A DNA stretch of 64,000 nt from Halosimplex salinum (GTDB taxonomy: Archaea > Halobacteriota > Halobacteria > Halobacteriales > Haloarculaceae): positions 124,001 to 188,000 of the forward strand of contig NZ_QWGG01000007.1 of assembly GCF_003730195.1 (NCBI RefSeq). Reading direction: 5' to 3'. Of the stretch, positions 25,319-34,737 are shown piece after piece. The translations under genes and the position numbers were made by a program. How positions within the stretch are numbered: position 1 is the first letter of the stretch; each line of letters begins with the position of its first letter. The notes below the pieces were generated by a model, which saw only the letters and a program-made list of their open reading frames with translations, was not told where the DNA came from and ran no database searches.

Positions 25319-25600
25319 ATGGCCGAGACCGACGAGGGCGGCTACGACCGGAAGCAGGCGGCGCTGGCGGTGACGCCGTTCCTCCTGCTCGGGTTGGCGG
25401 ACGTGCTCCTCCTGCTGTGGTGGGGGCTCGACCCGCTGTGGGGCTTCATGATCCTCCCGCCCATCCTCTTTATGAGCGTGCTGGCCTGGATCGGCTTTCG
25501 GACCGGTCTCGTCGGCAACAGAGTCGTCGACGAGGGCATCCACGGGCCGTCGGTCGGTGACGTCGAGGAGTCGGCGGTCGGAGACGTCGACCACGAGTAG
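25319..25600 (+). CDS. Small two-helix membrane protein
   Basis: This 93-residue protein has two transmembrane segments (AALAVTPFLLLGLADVLLLL and LWGFMILPPILFMSVLAWIG) and an acidic tail. The ATG at 25319 (MAETDEGG) is preferred over a longer frame. A T-run ttttttgcgg about 30 nt upstream may be the promoter. The family is not recognised; its role is unknown. Confidence 0.7.
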   Translation: MAETDEGGYDRKQAALAVTPFLLLGLADVLLLLWWGLDPLWGFMILPPILFMSVLAWIGFRTGLVGNRVVDEGIHGPSVGDVEESAVGDVDHE

Positions 25601-25695
25601 ACCGCCGACTCCGGCTCACGGAGCGAGTCCACGAACGGTGAGCGACGGCTACAGTCGCCACTGGCGAGGGTGAACGCCGGCCGAGTGTCGGCCGG

Positions 25696-25986
25696 TCACT
25701 CCCCGAAGAGGTCGTCGACGGCGCCGCGCGCGGCGAGGGCGGCGTCGTCGGCGACGCGGTCGGGGTCGCCCGATGCGTCGGGCGCGTTGAGGTAGACGTC
25801 GACTTCGAGGATGCCGTCCTCGAAGGTGACGGTCACGTCGAGGTCGTCGACCGCAGAGCGGCCGAATCGCGAGAAGACGACGTTCTCGGCGGCCTCGGCC
25901 GCGGTCTGGACGACCGTCTCGTCAGAGGGGTCGTCCGCGTCGCCGTCCGCGGCCTGCGGGTCGCTCGCCGAGTCGTCGGCTGGCAT
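25696..25986 (-). CDS. DUF3194 family protein
   Basis: This is a 96-residue protein; residues about 25-95 (TAAEAAENVVFSRF ... DLDVTVTFEDGILEVDVYLN) match the archaeal DUF3194 alpha/beta fold. DUF3194 genes are commonly found directly after prefoldin beta, as here: its start directly follows the pfdB stop. The N-terminal 25 residues are acidic linker. The function is unknown, probably linked to protein folding. Confidence 0.88.
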   Translation of the reverse strand: MPADDSASDPQAADGDADDPSDETVVQTAAEAAENVVFSRFGRSAVDDLDVTVTFEDGILEVDVYLNAPDASGDPDRVADDAALAARGAVDDLFGE

Positions 25987-26373
25987 TTACGCGCCGCCGG
26001 CGCCGGGACCGCCCGGACCGCCCATGCCGCCGCCCTGGAGCATGTTCTGGAGTTCGGTCTGGAGCTCCTCGAACTGCTCCTGGACGCGCTCTTCCTGCTT
26101 CTGGAGCGTGTCGGTGCGGACTTCCAGGCTCTCGACCTTCTCTTCGAGGTCGTCCTGGGCCTCGCCGTACTCGGTCTGGACGAGCAGCTCGCCGACGCGG
26201 CGGTACATGCCGGCGTCCTCGTCGATGTTCTCGAGCTCTTCGAGGGCCGTCTGGGCCTCCTGGAGCTGTGTCTCTGCCTGCTGTTTCTGCGCGGCGACCT
26301 GCTGGGCCTTCTCCTGCAGATCCTGTAGTTCCTCGAGTTTCTCCTGTGCTTCAGGCGGCAGATTACCCTGCAT
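25987..26373 (-). CDS. pfdB: Prefoldin beta subunit
   Basis: This 128-residue protein has two long coiled-coil helices (residues about 7-45 and 72-112) linked by the beta-hairpin region [18 protein letters not shown], as in archaeal prefoldin beta. Four beta and two alpha subunits form a jellyfish-shaped chaperone that hands unfolded proteins to the thermosome. The C-terminus is Gly/Met/Pro-rich. A TATA-like tttttca about 27 nt upstream suggests a leaderless mRNA covering pfdB-DUF3194. Confidence 0.95.
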   Translation of the reverse strand: MQGNLPPEAQEKLEELQDLQEKAQQVAAQKQQAETQLQEAQTALEELENIDEDAGMYRRVGELLVQTEYGEAQDDLEEKVESLEVRTDTLQKQEERVQEQFEELQTELQNMLQGGGMGGPGGPGAGGA

Positions 26374-26481
26374 ACATTGTCGTGGGCGACCCGTCGTGAA
26401 AAACCCCCGCTTTCCGGTCGGGGCGGTGACAGCCGACAGCCGCTCGCCGCGGCGGGTCCGAGACCGCCCGCGGGCGCGGCC

Positions 26482-26886
26482 TCAGTCGTTCAGACCGTCG
26501 ACTTCTTCGACGTGTTCGAGCCACTTCTCGACGGTCGGCTGTCCCCAGTAGCGGACCGTGCCCGAGCGCTCGTCGTAATCGACGACGCCCGCGGCGTCGA
26601 GCCGCGGCAGGTGCGACTCCGTGAGCTCCGAGGCGAACTCCTCGTGCGTGCGTCCGTGCGTCTGGTCGAGCCCTACCGGCTCGCACGCGGCGAGCAGCAT
26701 CGCCAGTTCGTCCACCGTCGCAGTGGTCACGTCTCCCTCGCGGAAGAACTGACAGATCTCTCGACGCCGCCAGTCCGCGAGCGCGTCGAACACCGTATCG
26801 ATGAACGGTCGCTCCCCCTCCTGCTCGTCTCCTGTGGACTCCATACGACCCCGTTCTCCATCTTCTGACCCTGTCCGTTCACTCAT
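26482..26886 (-). CDS. DUF7344-type winged-HTH protein
   Basis: This is a 134-residue regulator with core VFDALADWRRREICQFFREG ... SHLPRLDAAGVVDYDERSGTV, the DUF7344 pattern; the C-terminus YWGQPTVEKWLEHVEEV is an added helix. There are two possible starts: ATG at 26886 (MSERTGSEDG) and 26844 (MESTGDEQ). The first is used because its N-terminus is acidic and typical. A 7-bp inverted repeat with CTAG cores lies 44-61 bp upstream. It sits between pfdB and the large sensor gene, all on one strand. Confidence 0.8.
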   Translation of the reverse strand: MSERTGSEDGERGRMESTGDEQEGERPFIDTVFDALADWRRREICQFFREGDVTTATVDELAMLLAACEPVGLDQTHGRTHEEFASELTESHLPRLDAAGVVDYDERSGTVRYWGQPTVEKWLEHVEEVDGLND

Positions 26887-26929
26887 ACCCGTCTGCCTTA
26901 CTGTTCCCTGCTCTCCACCAAGAACATCG

Positions 26930-26947
26930 GCCCTAGAAGCCTAGGGC
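26930..26947. promoter_or_regulatory. CTAG-cored inverted repeat upstream of DUF7344 gene
   Basis: GCCCTAG-AAGC-CTAGGGC is a perfect 7-bp inverted repeat with a 4-nt loop. CTAG is a rare tetranucleotide in haloarchaeal DNA, so two copies in one repeat are notable. It lies between the sensor gene's stop (27012) and the HTH gene's start (26886): operator or terminator. Confidence 0.5.
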
Positions 26948-27011
26948 ATTTGTTATTGAAATCACGTGTTCGTCCGACTGAACGTTCGAGGCGAAGGCGG
27001 GGTCCCCGGGA

Positions 27012-29687
27012 CTACGAGTCGAACATCGCTTCGAGGACGCGGCGGTGGCCCTTCCGGAGGTGCTGGAGGAACGTGGTCGACGCGATGTCGAGCGAGTCGG
27101 CGAGCGTCTCGGAGTCCGCCTCGCGCGGCCACTCGTAGTAGCCGTTGTAGTAGGCGGTCTTGAGGACGGCCCGCTGGCGGTCGGTCAGGCGAGCGCCGAT
27201 GTCGCCGTGGGCGTGCCACCAGGGCGGGTCGGTCCGGTGGGCCTCGCGTTTGGCGACGAGGTTCGTGTCCGGGAAGCGCTCGTTCATCGCGTCGGTGATC
27301 TGTCGCACGTCGGCGTCGGCCGGCGCCTCGACGAACATCGTGCCGACGCCGTCCTCGACGACGCCGCGTTTCCCGCGCGCCCCGGCGTCGGCGAGGTACT
27401 GGAACACCGAGTCGGTCAGCGTCATCTCGTAGTGGGGCGCCACTTCGCCGTCGAGCCGACGCAGCTGTTCGAGGTTCGGAAGGTCGCGTGCGACGGACTC
27501 TCCCAGTTCGGGGTCGGCGCCCTCGACGGTGAGGTAGTTGACGACCCGGTCGTCGCCCGTGCGGACGGCGTGGTCGATCTCGAAGCGACAGTCGTGCCGG
27601 CGGCTCGCGTCGTTGAACGGCGTCTCGCCGCGCACTTCGAACTCCAGTTCGAGGACGCTGTCGGCCTCGACGAGCCGGCGGTACTGGGCGGCGGCGAGCG
27701 CGAAGCCGACGACCTCGCCGAGGGTCTCGAAGCCGTCGATCTCCCGCCGGCTGAAGGCGTTGGGTCGGTCCGCGTACACGCCGAGCAGGCCGTGCGTCGT
27801 CGACCCGTGCGTCAGCGGGACGGCCGCGACCGACTGGAACCCGTTCTCGAGTGCGGCCTCGCGCCACGGCTTGAAGCTGGGATCCTCGTTCACGTCGTGG
27901 ACGACCTGAACCTCGCCGCTCCGATATGCCTCACTGGCCGGTCCGCCGCCGTTGTCGCCCGCGTCGACGTTCACGGTGATCGAGTCGAGGTACCCCTCCG
28001 CGGGGCCGGCCGACACTTCCGGCCGGAGTTCCCGGTCGGAAGACTCAACGCGGCCGATCCACGCGAACTCGTAGTACTCCGAGTCCGCGAGTCGCTCGCA
28101 GACGGTCTCCTTGATCGCCTCGCTGGTAGTCGCGCCCGTCAGCGCCCGCATGCTCTCCTGGACGAGCCCCTGGATCTCCGCCAGCGTCTCCAGTTCGTCG
28201 CGCTGGCGCTCCAGTTCCGTGATGTCGCGCGCGATGCTCACGGTCCCCTGGACGTCGCGGTCGGGGCCGTGATACGGCGCGATCGTCAGCTGGACGATCA
28301 GGCTGCCGCCGTCGCCGTCGGGGAGCTCCTCCTCGACGACGCGGGCGCGACCCGTCTCCAGCACCGACCGACGGTGGGCCTCCATCCGCTGGGAGACCGG
28401 GTCACCGAACAGGTCCCCGGACGTCGACCCGACGACCGTCTCGCGGTCGAGTTCGATGTTCGTCAGCATCGCTTCGTTGACGACCTGGTAGCGGCCCTCG
28501 ACGTCCTGCATGACGATCGGGTCGGGACTGCTCTCGATGACCGCGCGGAGCTCCTGCTCGCGAGTCTGGAGTTCGGCCTCGCGCCGCGTGCGGTCGGTGA
28601 TGTCGATGGCGACCGCGATGGCGCCGTCGGCGCTGGCCGGCACCGCTTCGGCGTCGCCCCCACCGGTGAACGGCTCGAAACAGGCCTTGTACGTCCGCCC
28701 GGCGATCGTCGCGGTCGCGGTGGACGTCTCGCCGGCCAGCGCCCGTTCGAACCCGCCGACCAGATCGGGACAGACCGACTGGAACGCCTCGACGGGCGCG
28801 CCGAGGAAGTCGTCGCGGTCACAGACCATCGCGTCGAAGTCCATCCCCTGACAGTGCTCGATCCGGCCCTCTTCGTCGGCGGCGACCATCATCACCGGCA
28901 GGTCGTCGAGGATAGCCGCCAGCCGTTCCCGGTTCGCCGCGAGTTCTTCGCGACGGCGCTCGCGCTCGGTCACGTCGCGGACGGCGTTGACGACGCCGAC
29001 GACCGCCCCCTCCCGTTCGATCGGAGATAGCCGATTCTCGACGATGCCCGGTCCGTCCTCGAGTCGCGCCTCCGAGGTGATGTTCCAGCTATCGGTTTCG
29101 CCCGCGAACAATGCGCGGAGGGCCCGCATCCCCTCCTGGAACACGTCGCCGTCGACGATCCCGAGTTCGCGCAGGCAGTCCACGTCGCGCCCTTCGACTC
29201 GTTCGGTCGGGATCCCGGTGAAGCGGGTGAACCCGTCGCTGGCGGTCCGGATCGTGTACGACCGGTCGACGACGTAGACGGCGTCGGCCGCGGCGTCGAC
29301 GCTGGCCTCGTAGAGCGCACGCTCGTTCTCGAACGGATCCGAATCGAGCGACAGCGTCACGACGACTGCGGTGACGCTCTCGTCCCGTTCGACGGGTCGG
29401 CAGGCGACCGTCGCCGGTCGGTCCGTCGGTTCGACGGCACCGCTCCCGATGGTTCGCTCGGCCGTATCCACCGCGCGCGCGAGCGGGTCGCTCGGGCAGT
29501 CGACGAGGTCAGAGAACGCCGACCCGACGAGTTCGCTCGTCGCGCCCGCCTCGTCGGCGAACGGGTCGTTCCACGCGCGGATGCCCCCCGACGGATCGCA
29601 GACTGCGGTCGGACCGTCGACGGCGTCGAGCAGTTCGGCGACGACCGGATCCGCGACCGCCTCGCGGCGCTCGGTCCGCTCGCTCAC
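27012..29687 (-). CDS. PAS/GAF multi-domain Bat-type sensor-regulator
   Basis: This 891-residue cytoplasmic protein has tandem PAS domains (about residues 15-120, 125-245, 250-370 and 375-500), each with typical turns such as VVDRSYTIRTASDGFTRFTG. A GAF domain (about 520-675) contains AVPLTHGSTTHGLLGVYAD. The bacterio-opsin activator region (about 680-820) and the HTH_10 domain (LTDRQRAVLKTAYYNGYYEW ... LDIASTTFLQHLRKG) end the protein. There is no kinase domain, so sensing is coupled directly to DNA binding. Ligands such as light, oxygen or redox are possible but not proven. It sits between pcc1 and pfdB. Confidence 0.92.
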   Translation of the reverse strand: MSERTERREAVADPVVAELLDAVDGPTAVCDPSGGIRAWNDPFADEAGATSELVGSAFSDLVDCPSDPLARAVDTAERTIGSGAVEPTDRPATVACRPVERDESVTAVVVTLSLDSDPFENERALYEASVDAAADAVYVVDRSYTIRTASDGFTRFTGIPTERVEGRDVDCLRELGIVDGDVFQEGMRALRALFAGETDSWNITSEARLEDGPGIVENRLSPIEREGAVVGVVNAVRDVTERERRREELAANRERLAAILDDLPVMMVAADEEGRIEHCQGMDFDAMVCDRDDFLGAPVEAFQSVCPDLVGGFERALAGETSTATATIAGRTYKACFEPFTGGGDAEAVPASADGAIAVAIDITDRTRREAELQTREQELRAVIESSPDPIVMQDVEGRYQVVNEAMLTNIELDRETVVGSTSGDLFGDPVSQRMEAHRRSVLETGRARVVEEELPDGDGGSLIVQLTIAPYHGPDRDVQGTVSIARDITELERQRDELETLAEIQGLVQESMRALTGATTSEAIKETVCERLADSEYYEFAWIGRVESSDRELRPEVSAGPAEGYLDSITVNVDAGDNGGGPASEAYRSGEVQVVHDVNEDPSFKPWREAALENGFQSVAAVPLTHGSTTHGLLGVYADRPNAFSRREIDGFETLGEVVGFALAAAQYRRLVEADSVLELEFEVRGETPFNDASRRHDCRFEIDHAVRTGDDRVVNYLTVEGADPELGESVARDLPNLEQLRRLDGEVAPHYEMTLTDSVFQYLADAGARGKRGVVEDGVGTMFVEAPADADVRQITDAMNERFPDTNLVAKREAHRTDPPWWHAHGDIGARLTDRQRAVLKTAYYNGYYEWPREADSETLADSLDIASTTFLQHLRKGHRRVLEAMFDS

Positions 29688-29852
29688 GATACCCCCACCC
29701 CGAACCAGTCTCGACCCATAGTTGCTGAGAGTAGGGTACAGTGTCGAGACGCATAACTTGTGGGCCTGGTTACGACGCGTTCGCGCGTGAAAACGGGGTG
29801 AATCGCCCGCAGCGCGTGAATCGGATGGCCGCGAGTCGTTCCGGGGCTCCGG

Positions 29853-30110
29853 TCACCCGTCGACCCGCGGCGTCGCGGCCCCGCAGGTCTCGGCGACGGA
29901 GACGAGCGACAGCCAGGTGTTACACCCCGCGCGGAGCGCGACGAGGTCGGCGGCGGCGACGGTGACGGTCAGCGTCGCGCCGTCGCGGTCGAGCGTCGCC
30001 GTCGTCCGGTCGCCCTCGATGTCGCCGACCTCGACGCCGACGCTCCGTTCGACGCGGCGGGCGCTCTCGGGGTCTGGGTACTCGCACTCGAAAACGGCCT
30101 CGTGGTCCAC
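29853..30110 (-). CDS. pcc1: KEOPS complex subunit Pcc1
   Basis: This 85-residue protein has the Pcc1 fold signature: an N-terminal strand (HEAVFECEYPDPESARRVERSVGVE) and the C-terminal helix LVALRAGCNTWLSLVSVAETC. Pcc1 dimerises KEOPS, which makes the N6-threonylcarbamoyl group of A37 in ANN-reading tRNAs. The other KEOPS genes are not here. It starts 9 bp after the rpoP stop, in the usual L37ae-RpoP-Pcc1 order. Confidence 0.92.
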   Translation of the reverse strand: MDHEAVFECEYPDPESARRVERSVGVEVGDIEGDRTTATLDRDGATLTVTVAAADLVALRAGCNTWLSLVSVAETCGAATPRVDG

Positions 30111-30119
30111 GGCTGGCGG

Positions 30120-30254
30120 TTATCGAACGTCGACGTCCTTGATGTCGCGGCTCCGCTCCTTGAGGAGCACGCGGTGGCCGCAGTACGGACAGCGGACGCC
30201 GCCGTACTCGTCGAGTTCGACGTCGCGCTTACAGCGGGAACACTTGTAGCTCAT
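30120..30254 (-). CDS. rpoP: RNA polymerase subunit P
   Basis: This 44-residue zinc-ribbon protein starts [19 protein letters not shown] and continues [20 protein letters not shown]. It is the archaeal RpoP (Rpb12-like) subunit. Two CxxC knuckles bind one zinc. Its ATG overlaps the L37ae stop by 4 nt, so the genes are translationally coupled. Confidence 0.96.
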   Translation of the reverse strand: MSYKCSRCKRDVELDEYGGVRCPYCGHRVLLKERSRDIKDVDVR

Positions 30255-30556
30255 TCTTCGACTACTTCGACGTCTTCGACGTCTTCGTCGTCGGAGAGCG
30301 CGGCGCGGATGGAACGGGTGACCGTCCGGCCACCGGGGGTCGTGGGGCTGTACGCGCCGCCGGTGAACGTGTGGCCGCAGTAGCCACATTCCCAGATGCC
30401 GGTGCCCTGGCGGTCGACGCGGTCCTTGCCGCAGTCGGGGCACTTGTGGTCCTCGTTCATCTCGCCCTCGATCTCGGCGACGCGGCGGCGAGCGACGCGG
30501 CCGTACCGCGCGCCGAACCGACCCGCGCTCCCGGTTCGTCCCGTATTACTAGCCAT
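30251..30556 (-). CDS. rpl37ae: Ribosomal protein L37ae (eL43)
   Basis: This 101-residue protein opens with the basic N-terminus [19 protein letters not shown], followed by a zinc ribbon of the large subunit, [22 protein letters not shown] with two CxxC pairs, and the closing [18 protein letters not shown]. The acidic C-terminal tail is a haloarchaeal feature. TATA-like ccgtataaac at 30581-30590 lies about 29 nt before the ATG, so this is the leaderless first gene of the L37ae-RpoP-Pcc1 operon. Confidence 0.96.
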   Translation of the reverse strand: MASNTGRTGSAGRFGARYGRVARRRVAEIEGEMNEDHKCPDCGKDRVDRQGTGIWECGYCGHTFTGGAYSPTTPGGRTVTRSIRAALSDDEDVEDVEVVEE

Positions 30557-30642
30557 AGTATCGCATTGTCCGGCAGTGGGCCGTATAAACCCTGCGAGTC
30601 GCTCCGGCCGGACCGCCGTCTCACTCGTCGACGCCGCGCCCG

Positions 30643-31368
30643 TCACTCCTGCAAGTCCGCCTCGCGCAGCGCCTCGTTGAGGTCCTCGCGGACGACCTCG
30701 CCGAGGTCGCGCTCCCGTGCGGTCGTGACGACGCGGTTCTCCTGGACGGAGGAGCCGTCGCGGATGAGCAGGCGGACGTTGCCGTTCTCGCCGGCGCGGG
30801 TGGCCTTCGCGCGGACGCCGGAGCGCGAGCCCGACCCGCCGGCGTCGATCGGGCCGGGGATGATCTTCTTGACGTGGGGGTGGCCGGCGACCGTCTGGAT
30901 GGCGCGCTGGCCGGCGCGCCCGCCGACGAGCGTCGAGTGCGAGCCGCCGATCTTCTTCCGCGGCGGCGTCTCGACGACTTCGAGCGGGGCCTCGCCGCGA
31001 CGCGAGCGGACCGCGTCGATTGGGTTCTCGGCGTCGCCGATGCGGTAGAACTCGTGGTGGAGCTGGCCGCGCACCGCGCGAAGCACCTCGCGGTCGCCGG
31101 TCGCGTACACTTCGTCGGGGCGCTTGCGGCGGACCTCGTCGGCGATCAGGCCGGCGAAGTTCCGGAGCTCGATCACGCCTGTCTCGCCGCCGTCCTCCGG
31201 GGTGGTCGTCACCTCGCGGACGCCGGCGACCTCCTCGTCGACGAGCGTGGTGACGCGGGCGCGGTCGCGGTCGAGTTCGAGGACGACCGCGTCGGCGTTG
31301 TCGGAGCGACAGACCAGGCAGTAATCGCCCGGCCTGTCCAGCGCCGACCCACACCGTCGACAGTCCAT
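30643..31368 (-). CDS. DUF2103 family protein
   Basis: This 241-residue protein begins with a zinc ribbon ([18 protein letters not shown]) at residues 3-20. The DUF2103 core follows, with [19 protein letters not shown] and [19 protein letters not shown]. The basic GSHST and KKIIPGP motifs suggest nucleic-acid binding; the family is archaeal and uncharacterised. It lies directly upstream of the L37ae operon on the same strand, fitting a role in translation or RNA handling, which is inference from context. Confidence 0.86.
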   Translation of the reverse strand: MDCRRCGSALDRPGDYCLVCRSDNADAVVLELDRDRARVTTLVDEEVAGVREVTTTPEDGGETGVIELRNFAGLIADEVRRKRPDEVYATGDREVLRAVRGQLHHEFYRIGDAENPIDAVRSRRGEAPLEVVETPPRKKIGGSHSTLVGGRAGQRAIQTVAGHPHVKKIIPGPIDAGGSGSRSGVRAKATRAGENGNVRLLIRDGSSVQENRVVTTARERDLGEVVREDLNEALREADLQE

Positions 31369-31463
31369 GTCCGGTGATATTCGCGTCGACGCTCAAAAGG
31401 AGCGCGAAAGCGCCGCCGTGCCCGACGACCGCGGCCGGTCGAGCAGTCGAACCGGGCCCCGGA

Positions 31464-32474
31464 CTACCGCTCCTCGGCGGTGATCCGATACGTGCGCCCG
31501 TCGTACGCGATGGCGGGATTCTCGTCCGACCGGACGCCGAAGATGGGGACGACGCGCGTCGTCGTCTCGACGCGCACCTCGCGCACGTCCGGGTCTGCGT
31601 GGGCGAGCGCGTCGCGGAGCGGCCACTCCCGACACGCCTGCTCGGTGATCAGCGCTCTGGCGTCGGACGCGTCGTCGTCGCGCGTGAGGACGTACGTCGC
31701 TTCGGTGCCGCCGTCGTCGCCGCCGTCGCGGCGCGGATTGTCGGCAGACACGACGACGGTGTCCCCTTCGCGACGCGTGCCGGTCACCGCGGCGGAGGGC
31801 ACGAGGTCGAGCGGCGGCCCCTCTAGTTCGAACCGCGCCGCACAGACGGTCTTGTGTTCGTAGGTCGGTGTCTGATCCTGCTCTCTCCACCAGCCCTCGG
31901 CGGCGAACGCGTAGTGGCCGCCGCCGACGGGGTCGACAGCGATCGATTCGGTCCCCTGGCTCCGGAGAGTCGGCTCTTCGACGTCGTCGTTGCCGAGCGC
32001 GAGCGTCCAGGTGTGCGATTCGCCGGGCGCGAGACGCATCAGCGGTTCCGGCACCCCCTGCGGGGCGACGCGGTGCCACTCCCCGCCTTCCCAGCGGTAG
32101 AGCGCCCAGTCGTAGAAGTTCGTCCTGAACGTTCGGTCGGTGCCGTTGCGGAGCGTGAAGGCGTTCTCGGCGTCGGGGAGCGCGACCGACGACGCGGCGT
32201 GTTCGAGCAGGAGCGACGAGTCGGGGTCCGACACCTCGCGGAACCAGACCACGCGGTCGACGTCGTCGCGATCAGGCGGGAACGGCGCGTCGTGGGGCGG
32301 CGTCGGCGCCTCGGTCGAGCGGTCGGTTCTATTCCTGTCGGTCGTGGTGTCCGTGTCGGCGGTGTCGGAGGAGTCGTGGGTCGGTGAGCCGGCGTCGGCC
32401 GAGTCCGCGAGACACCCCGCGAACCCGGCGACGACGAGGCCGCTGGCGCTCGCGAGGACGGTGCGGCGGTTCAT
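31464..32474 (-). CDS. Tat lipoprotein of unknown function
   Basis: This 336-residue protein has twin-arginine signal [17 protein letters not shown] with lipobox FAGC, then a Thr/Asp-rich linker (about 25-60) and a beta-rich domain with [23 protein letters not shown] and [15 protein letters not shown]. That resembles an immunoglobulin-like fold similar to BsuPI-type extracytoplasmic domains, low certainty. ATG at 32474 (MNRRTVL) is preferred over 32486 because it places the arginines normally. It lies downstream of truD on the same strand. Confidence 0.75.
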   Translation of the reverse strand: MNRRTVLASASGLVVAGFAGCLADSADAGSPTHDSSDTADTDTTTDRNRTDRSTEAPTPPHDAPFPPDRDDVDRVVWFREVSDPDSSLLLEHAASSVALPDAENAFTLRNGTDRTFRTNFYDWALYRWEGGEWHRVAPQGVPEPLMRLAPGESHTWTLALGNDDVEEPTLRSQGTESIAVDPVGGGHYAFAAEGWWREQDQTPTYEHKTVCAARFELEGPPLDLVPSAAVTGTRREGDTVVVSADNPRRDGGDDGGTEATYVLTRDDDASDARALITEQACREWPLRDALAHADPDVREVRVETTTRVVPIFGVRSDENPAIAYDGRTYRITAEER

Positions 32475-32575
32475 GTCTCGGTCCACGATCCGTCGGGATA
32501 TACCCCTTCGGGAGGCTCAACCGACCGCTTCAGCCAACTCGTGGCGTCGTCGGTCTCGGGCGCCTCGTGGACCGC

Positions 32576-33988
32576 TCAGAGGTCTTCGGGGTCGCGCTTG
32601 AGGTACTCACGGAGGACGACCGTCGCGTAACTCCCTTTCGGGAGCGAGAACGCGAACGACAGCGCGTCCGCGTCGTCGGTCTCGGCTCCGTCGGTGCCGT
32701 GCTCGACGGAGAGGTCAGTCCGCAACAGTATCGCGCGTCGCGTCCCCGTCGACTCGAACTCGTCCGGCAGGTCGAAGTCCTCGGGGGAGAGGTCCAGATC
32801 GTCGAGCACGTCGCGTTCGATCTCGCCGGGTTCGCCGTCGCCCAGTTCGGTCTCGGTGCCGACGAGCGGCGCGGTGACGAACGCCCGACCGCGCTCGCAG
32901 TGGCGCCGGACCGTCCGCAGACGGTCCTCGGTGACGCGCTGGGTGCGGTCGGTGTCCGGGAGCGCTATCCCGTCCGGGGCGTCCGAATCACTGAAACACA
33001 CCACGTCGCCCGCGACGGGTTCGTGGAAGGGGAGCCCCCGGTCCAGTCGTTCGGAGAGGATGCGGTTGAACGCGTAGGACTGGGCGGCGTTGACGAACAG
33101 GCGCTGGAGGTTCGAGGGGACCGCTTCGAGCGCGGCGCGGTAGTCCTCGTCGTCGAGGTCGCCGTCTCCCGCCTCCTGTCGTTCGACCAGTCGGTGGCAC
33201 ATCGACCGCTCGAAGCCGAGGCGGCGGGGGAGCCGTTCGAGCGCGCCGGCCCAGTCCTCGGTCTCGTCGACGTAGGCTCGCGCGTCCCGCGTCGACTCGG
33301 GTTCGCGCTCCGCGGGACTTCCGACGTAGGCCAGCACGGCGCCCTTCCAGTTCCCGCGGACGATCTCCAGGCCGACCTCGTGGGTGACCGGTCGCTTGCT
33401 CCCGAAGCGCTGCTGGCCGAAGTAGTTGGGGACGCCGACTGTGGTCTCGTCGGCGTCATCCGCCAGCGCGTCCGCGGACTCGTCGCCGGTCGCGAACGCC
33501 CGGAGATCGTCGGTGATCGCCGGGGCGTTCTCGGACGCGTCGGTGTCCCGGACGACGATATCGAACGCGTTGCCGGCCAGGTCGCCGAAGAGGACGGGGC
33601 GGCCCGTCCGCCCGAGGAGTTCGATATCGACGCCGCTGATCTCGACGTCTCGCAGCGCGTCGGGGTCGGCCTTCGCGACGGAGAACAGCTGGGTCGTGAC
33701 GGCGTGTTTGTCCTTCGTCCCGGCCCAGGAGACGCGCTCGCGGGAGATGCCGAGTCGGTCCGACAGTTCGGAGGCGAAGTCGTTGGTGTCCCACCGGTGG
33801 AGGGTGACCCGGGCGAGCAGGTGGGGGTAGCCGCCGGGGTCGGCGTCGAGCGGTTCGGGGTCGAACGCCTCGATCTCCGTCACGCGGAAGTCCTCGGGGG
33901 ACGCCCGGAGGTGGCCGCCGACGCCGGGCGCGTCGCTGACGTAGTACTCCATCCCGACCGCCCGCTCGACGGCGTGTGCCTGGCGCAT
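32576..33988 (-). CDS. truD: tRNA pseudouridine synthase TruD
   Basis: This 470-residue protein makes pseudouridine at position 13 of tRNA. Motifs seen are [17 protein letters not shown] with the catalytic Asp, the [11 protein letters not shown] block, and the TruD insertion domain between them and the C-terminus. The N-terminal 45 residues ([20 protein letters not shown]) are the archaeal pattern. A TATA-like cttactcc lies about 28-36 nt upstream. The length is in the upper archaeal range. Confidence 0.95.
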   Translation of the reverse strand: MRQAHAVERAVGMEYYVSDAPGVGGHLRASPEDFRVTEIEAFDPEPLDADPGGYPHLLARVTLHRWDTNDFASELSDRLGISRERVSWAGTKDKHAVTTQLFSVAKADPDALRDVEISGVDIELLGRTGRPVLFGDLAGNAFDIVVRDTDASENAPAITDDLRAFATGDESADALADDADETTVGVPNYFGQQRFGSKRPVTHEVGLEIVRGNWKGAVLAYVGSPAEREPESTRDARAYVDETEDWAGALERLPRRLGFERSMCHRLVERQEAGDGDLDDEDYRAALEAVPSNLQRLFVNAAQSYAFNRILSERLDRGLPFHEPVAGDVVCFSDSDAPDGIALPDTDRTQRVTEDRLRTVRRHCERGRAFVTAPLVGTETELGDGEPGEIERDVLDDLDLSPEDFDLPDEFESTGTRRAILLRTDLSVEHGTDGAETDDADALSFAFSLPKGSYATVVLREYLKRDPEDL

Positions 33989-34079
33989 CGACTGGTCGTG
34001 AGTCGCCCGGGCAGGAGTAAGTGTCTGTCGACCGGTCGCGACCGCCGGCCGTCGGCGGTCGGTCGACCCGCCCGGCCGG

Positions 34080-34598
34080 TCACTCGATAGTGACGTTTCC
34101 GGTCGCGCGCTGCTGGTCGTTCAGTCGCACCTCGACCTCGTACTCGCCGGGTTCGGCGGGGTTGTCGACGGCGGGGTAGCCGACGACGACCTCGTCACCC
34201 GTCTGGAGGGTGTAGTCCGTGTCGAGCGTCACGTCGAAGGAGTACGCGTTGTTGTTGACGCCGCTGACGTGGCTCTCGTCGAACGTCCGGTCGAGTTCGC
34301 CGTCGCCGTCGGTGTCGACGCCGAGGACGATCGCCTCGTGCTGGGCGGAGTCGACCGTGAAGTTATCGCGCGGGTACGTCGCGCCGATCTCGGTCCACTC
34401 GCTGCCGTTCGTCGTCTCGTCGACCGTCATCCGTAGGGTCTGGTTGACGCCGGTCGCGCCGGCGCTGTCGTCTTCGAGCGCGACCCGGTCGTCCGAAACC
34501 GTCGTCTCGGGCTGACCGCTGTCGGCCCCGCCGAGGGCCGAACAGCCAGCCAGTGCGACCATCGCCACGAGTCCGATCACGAGTAGGCTCCGTCTCAC
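34080..34598 (-). CDS. Sec lipoprotein with EF-like loop
   Basis: This 172-residue protein starts at GTG 34598 ([19 protein letters not shown]). A hydrophobic signal and lipobox LAGC fix the start, since longer frames lack a signal. The mature part has a beta-sandwich pattern ending [22 protein letters not shown] and an acidic loop [12 protein letters not shown]. The domain (about 50-165) resembles archaeal pilin-like or type IV-like secreted lipoproteins only in general style. It is divergent from the metallo-hydrolase gene. Confidence 0.75.
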   Translation of the reverse strand: MRRSLLVIGLVAMVALAGCSALGGADSGQPETTVSDDRVALEDDSAGATGVNQTLRMTVDETTNGSEWTEIGATYPRDNFTVDSAQHEAIVLGVDTDGDGELDRTFDESHVSGVNNNAYSFDVTLDTDYTLQTGDEVVVGYPAVDNPAEPGEYEVEVRLNDQQRATGNVTIE

Positions 34599-34737
34599 GC
34601 TTCGGGGGAAGGACTTCCCACTGGTAAACGTGTTGCACGAATCCCGACAGAAAGCTTTTACCGGAGGGCGTATCCGGGGGAGGCGCGCCGTGGCGGGCCC
34701 GAAACGGAAAGGTGTCGGGAACCCGTGTGTGTACGCG

